From NCBI GenBank assembly GCA_026983835.1, contig JALSTH010000056.1, positions 1 through 58,524 on the forward strand: a stretch of DNA of 58,524 nucleotides, read 5' to 3'. The position numbers and the translations under genes are program-made. Position 1 is the first letter of the stretch, and each line of letters opens with the position of its first letter. Under the pieces are notes generated by a model. It was given only the letters and a program-made list of their open reading frames with translations. It had not been told where the DNA came from and made no database searches. This DNA comes from Candidatus Zixiibacteriota bacterium (GTDB lineage: Bacteria; Zixibacteria; MSB-5A5; UM-FILTER-46-8). Shown here in pieces: positions 58,201-58,524 of this stretch.

Positions 58201-58524
58201 CGAAGTACCTCCTCGCATCGATTAGGGCTTCTATCAGTTTATCGACTTCCTCCGTAGTATTATATATATAAAAACTTGCGCGCACAGTCGAGCTCACGCC
58301 TAATCTTCTCATAAGGGGCTGGGCGCAATGATGTCCCGCACGAACCGCTATCCCCCTTGTATCAAGGAATGTCGCCAAATCGTGCGGATGGATATTGATA
58401 TCTACGAAGGAAACCGCTCCACCTCTCAATTTAACATCTTTCGGACCGAATATCTTTATAAATTCCAACTCGGAAAGCTTTTTCAGGGCGTAAAGGGTAA
58501 TATCAGCTTCGTGTTTACGGACAT
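58190..58524 (-). CDS. sufS: Cysteine desulfurase SufS, C-terminal part (cut by window edge)
   Basis: The last about 111 residues of a group II cysteine desulfurase. The catalytic cysteine is in VRAGHHCAQP, and FYIYNTTEEVDKLIEAL is the usual end. The frame stays open to the last base of the window (upstream residues HEADITLYALKKLSEL fit SufS), so the gene continues beyond it and nothing indicates damage. Its end overlaps sufU. Confidence 0.93.
   Translation of the reverse strand, partial: VRKHEADITLYALKKLSELEFIKIFGPKDVKLRGGAVSFVDINIHPHDLATFLDTRGIAVRAGHHCAQPLMRRLGVSSTVRASFYIYNTTEEVDKLIEALIDARRYFDGV

Overview
The window is a gene-dense chromosomal segment (about 55 protein genes, no gene-free stretch above 300 bases) from a Gram-negative-type bacterium. 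Diderm markers are a Kdo synthase (kdsA), a patatin with a POTRA/beta-barrel tail, an SppA protease fused to a beta-barrel-like domain, and mltG. A ferredoxin-dependent 2-oxoacid oxidoreductase, FeS-assembly genes and the epoxyqueuosine reductase QueH suggest an anaerobic or microaerophilic life. Placing atpD and atpC away from the other ATP synthase genes is a layout known from the Bacteroidota/Chlorobiota (FCB) side of the tree, so an uncultivated FCB-like lineage is my best guess, with low confidence. Housekeeping promoters look sigma70-like (TTGNNN, about 17 bases, TATAAT). No tRNA, rRNA, CRISPR array, insertion sequence or prophage was seen.

Layout: 1-6.4 kb (+) carries a Nudix hydrolase, yqgF and mltG (overlapping), then larE-larC-larB for the nickel-pincer cofactor, then fabF. 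6.4-11.6 kb (-) is a 2-oxoacid dehydrogenase operon in the order E1alpha, acyl-CoA thioesterase, E1beta, E2, E3. Proline dehydrogenase (-) and dnaE (+) diverge at 12.6-12.8 kb, and dnaE overlaps transketolase tail to tail. 18.5-27.7 kb (-) holds an exported ankyrin protein, glycerate 2-kinase, the barrel-SppA fusion, a DUF4097-like exported protein, a GAF-PilB ATPase and a TrmH-family methyltransferase. The patatin-barrel gene and a Ski2-like helicase with a perfect-consensus promoter follow on the + strand.

32.9-37.7 kb (-) is the yebC-ruvC-ruvA-ruvB-queH-DUF2905-queA operon. queH has been extended here to a CTG start that overlaps the ruvB stop. pyrG and kdsA (+) follow, then a glycosyltransferase (-), and at 41.5-44.4 kb (+) a cluster with a double-receiver protein, a DUF4388 protein and three uncharacterised genes. 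44.5-47.2 kb (+) encodes a four-subunit VOR-type 2-oxoacid:ferredoxin oxidoreductase. Two terminators separate it from atpD-orf-atpC (-). An FAH-family hydrolase, a degenerate GGDEF protein and a three-gene signalling operon (histidine kinase, receiver-histidine kinase, NtrC-type activator) come next. The window ends with a site-2 protease (+) and sufS-sufU-sufT (-), where sufS is cut by the window edge.

Functional links: both the dehydrogenase complex and the VOR enzyme can convert branched-chain 2-oxoacids to acyl-CoA, one coupled to NAD and the other to ferredoxin. RuvABC and YqgF handle Holliday junctions. Signalling is unusually rich: two kinases, three receiver-bearing regulators, a DUF4388 protein and a GAF domain on the pilus motor. 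The least explained parts are the DUF4388 cluster, the Ski2-like helicase, the barrel-SppA fusion and the small gene between atpD and atpC.
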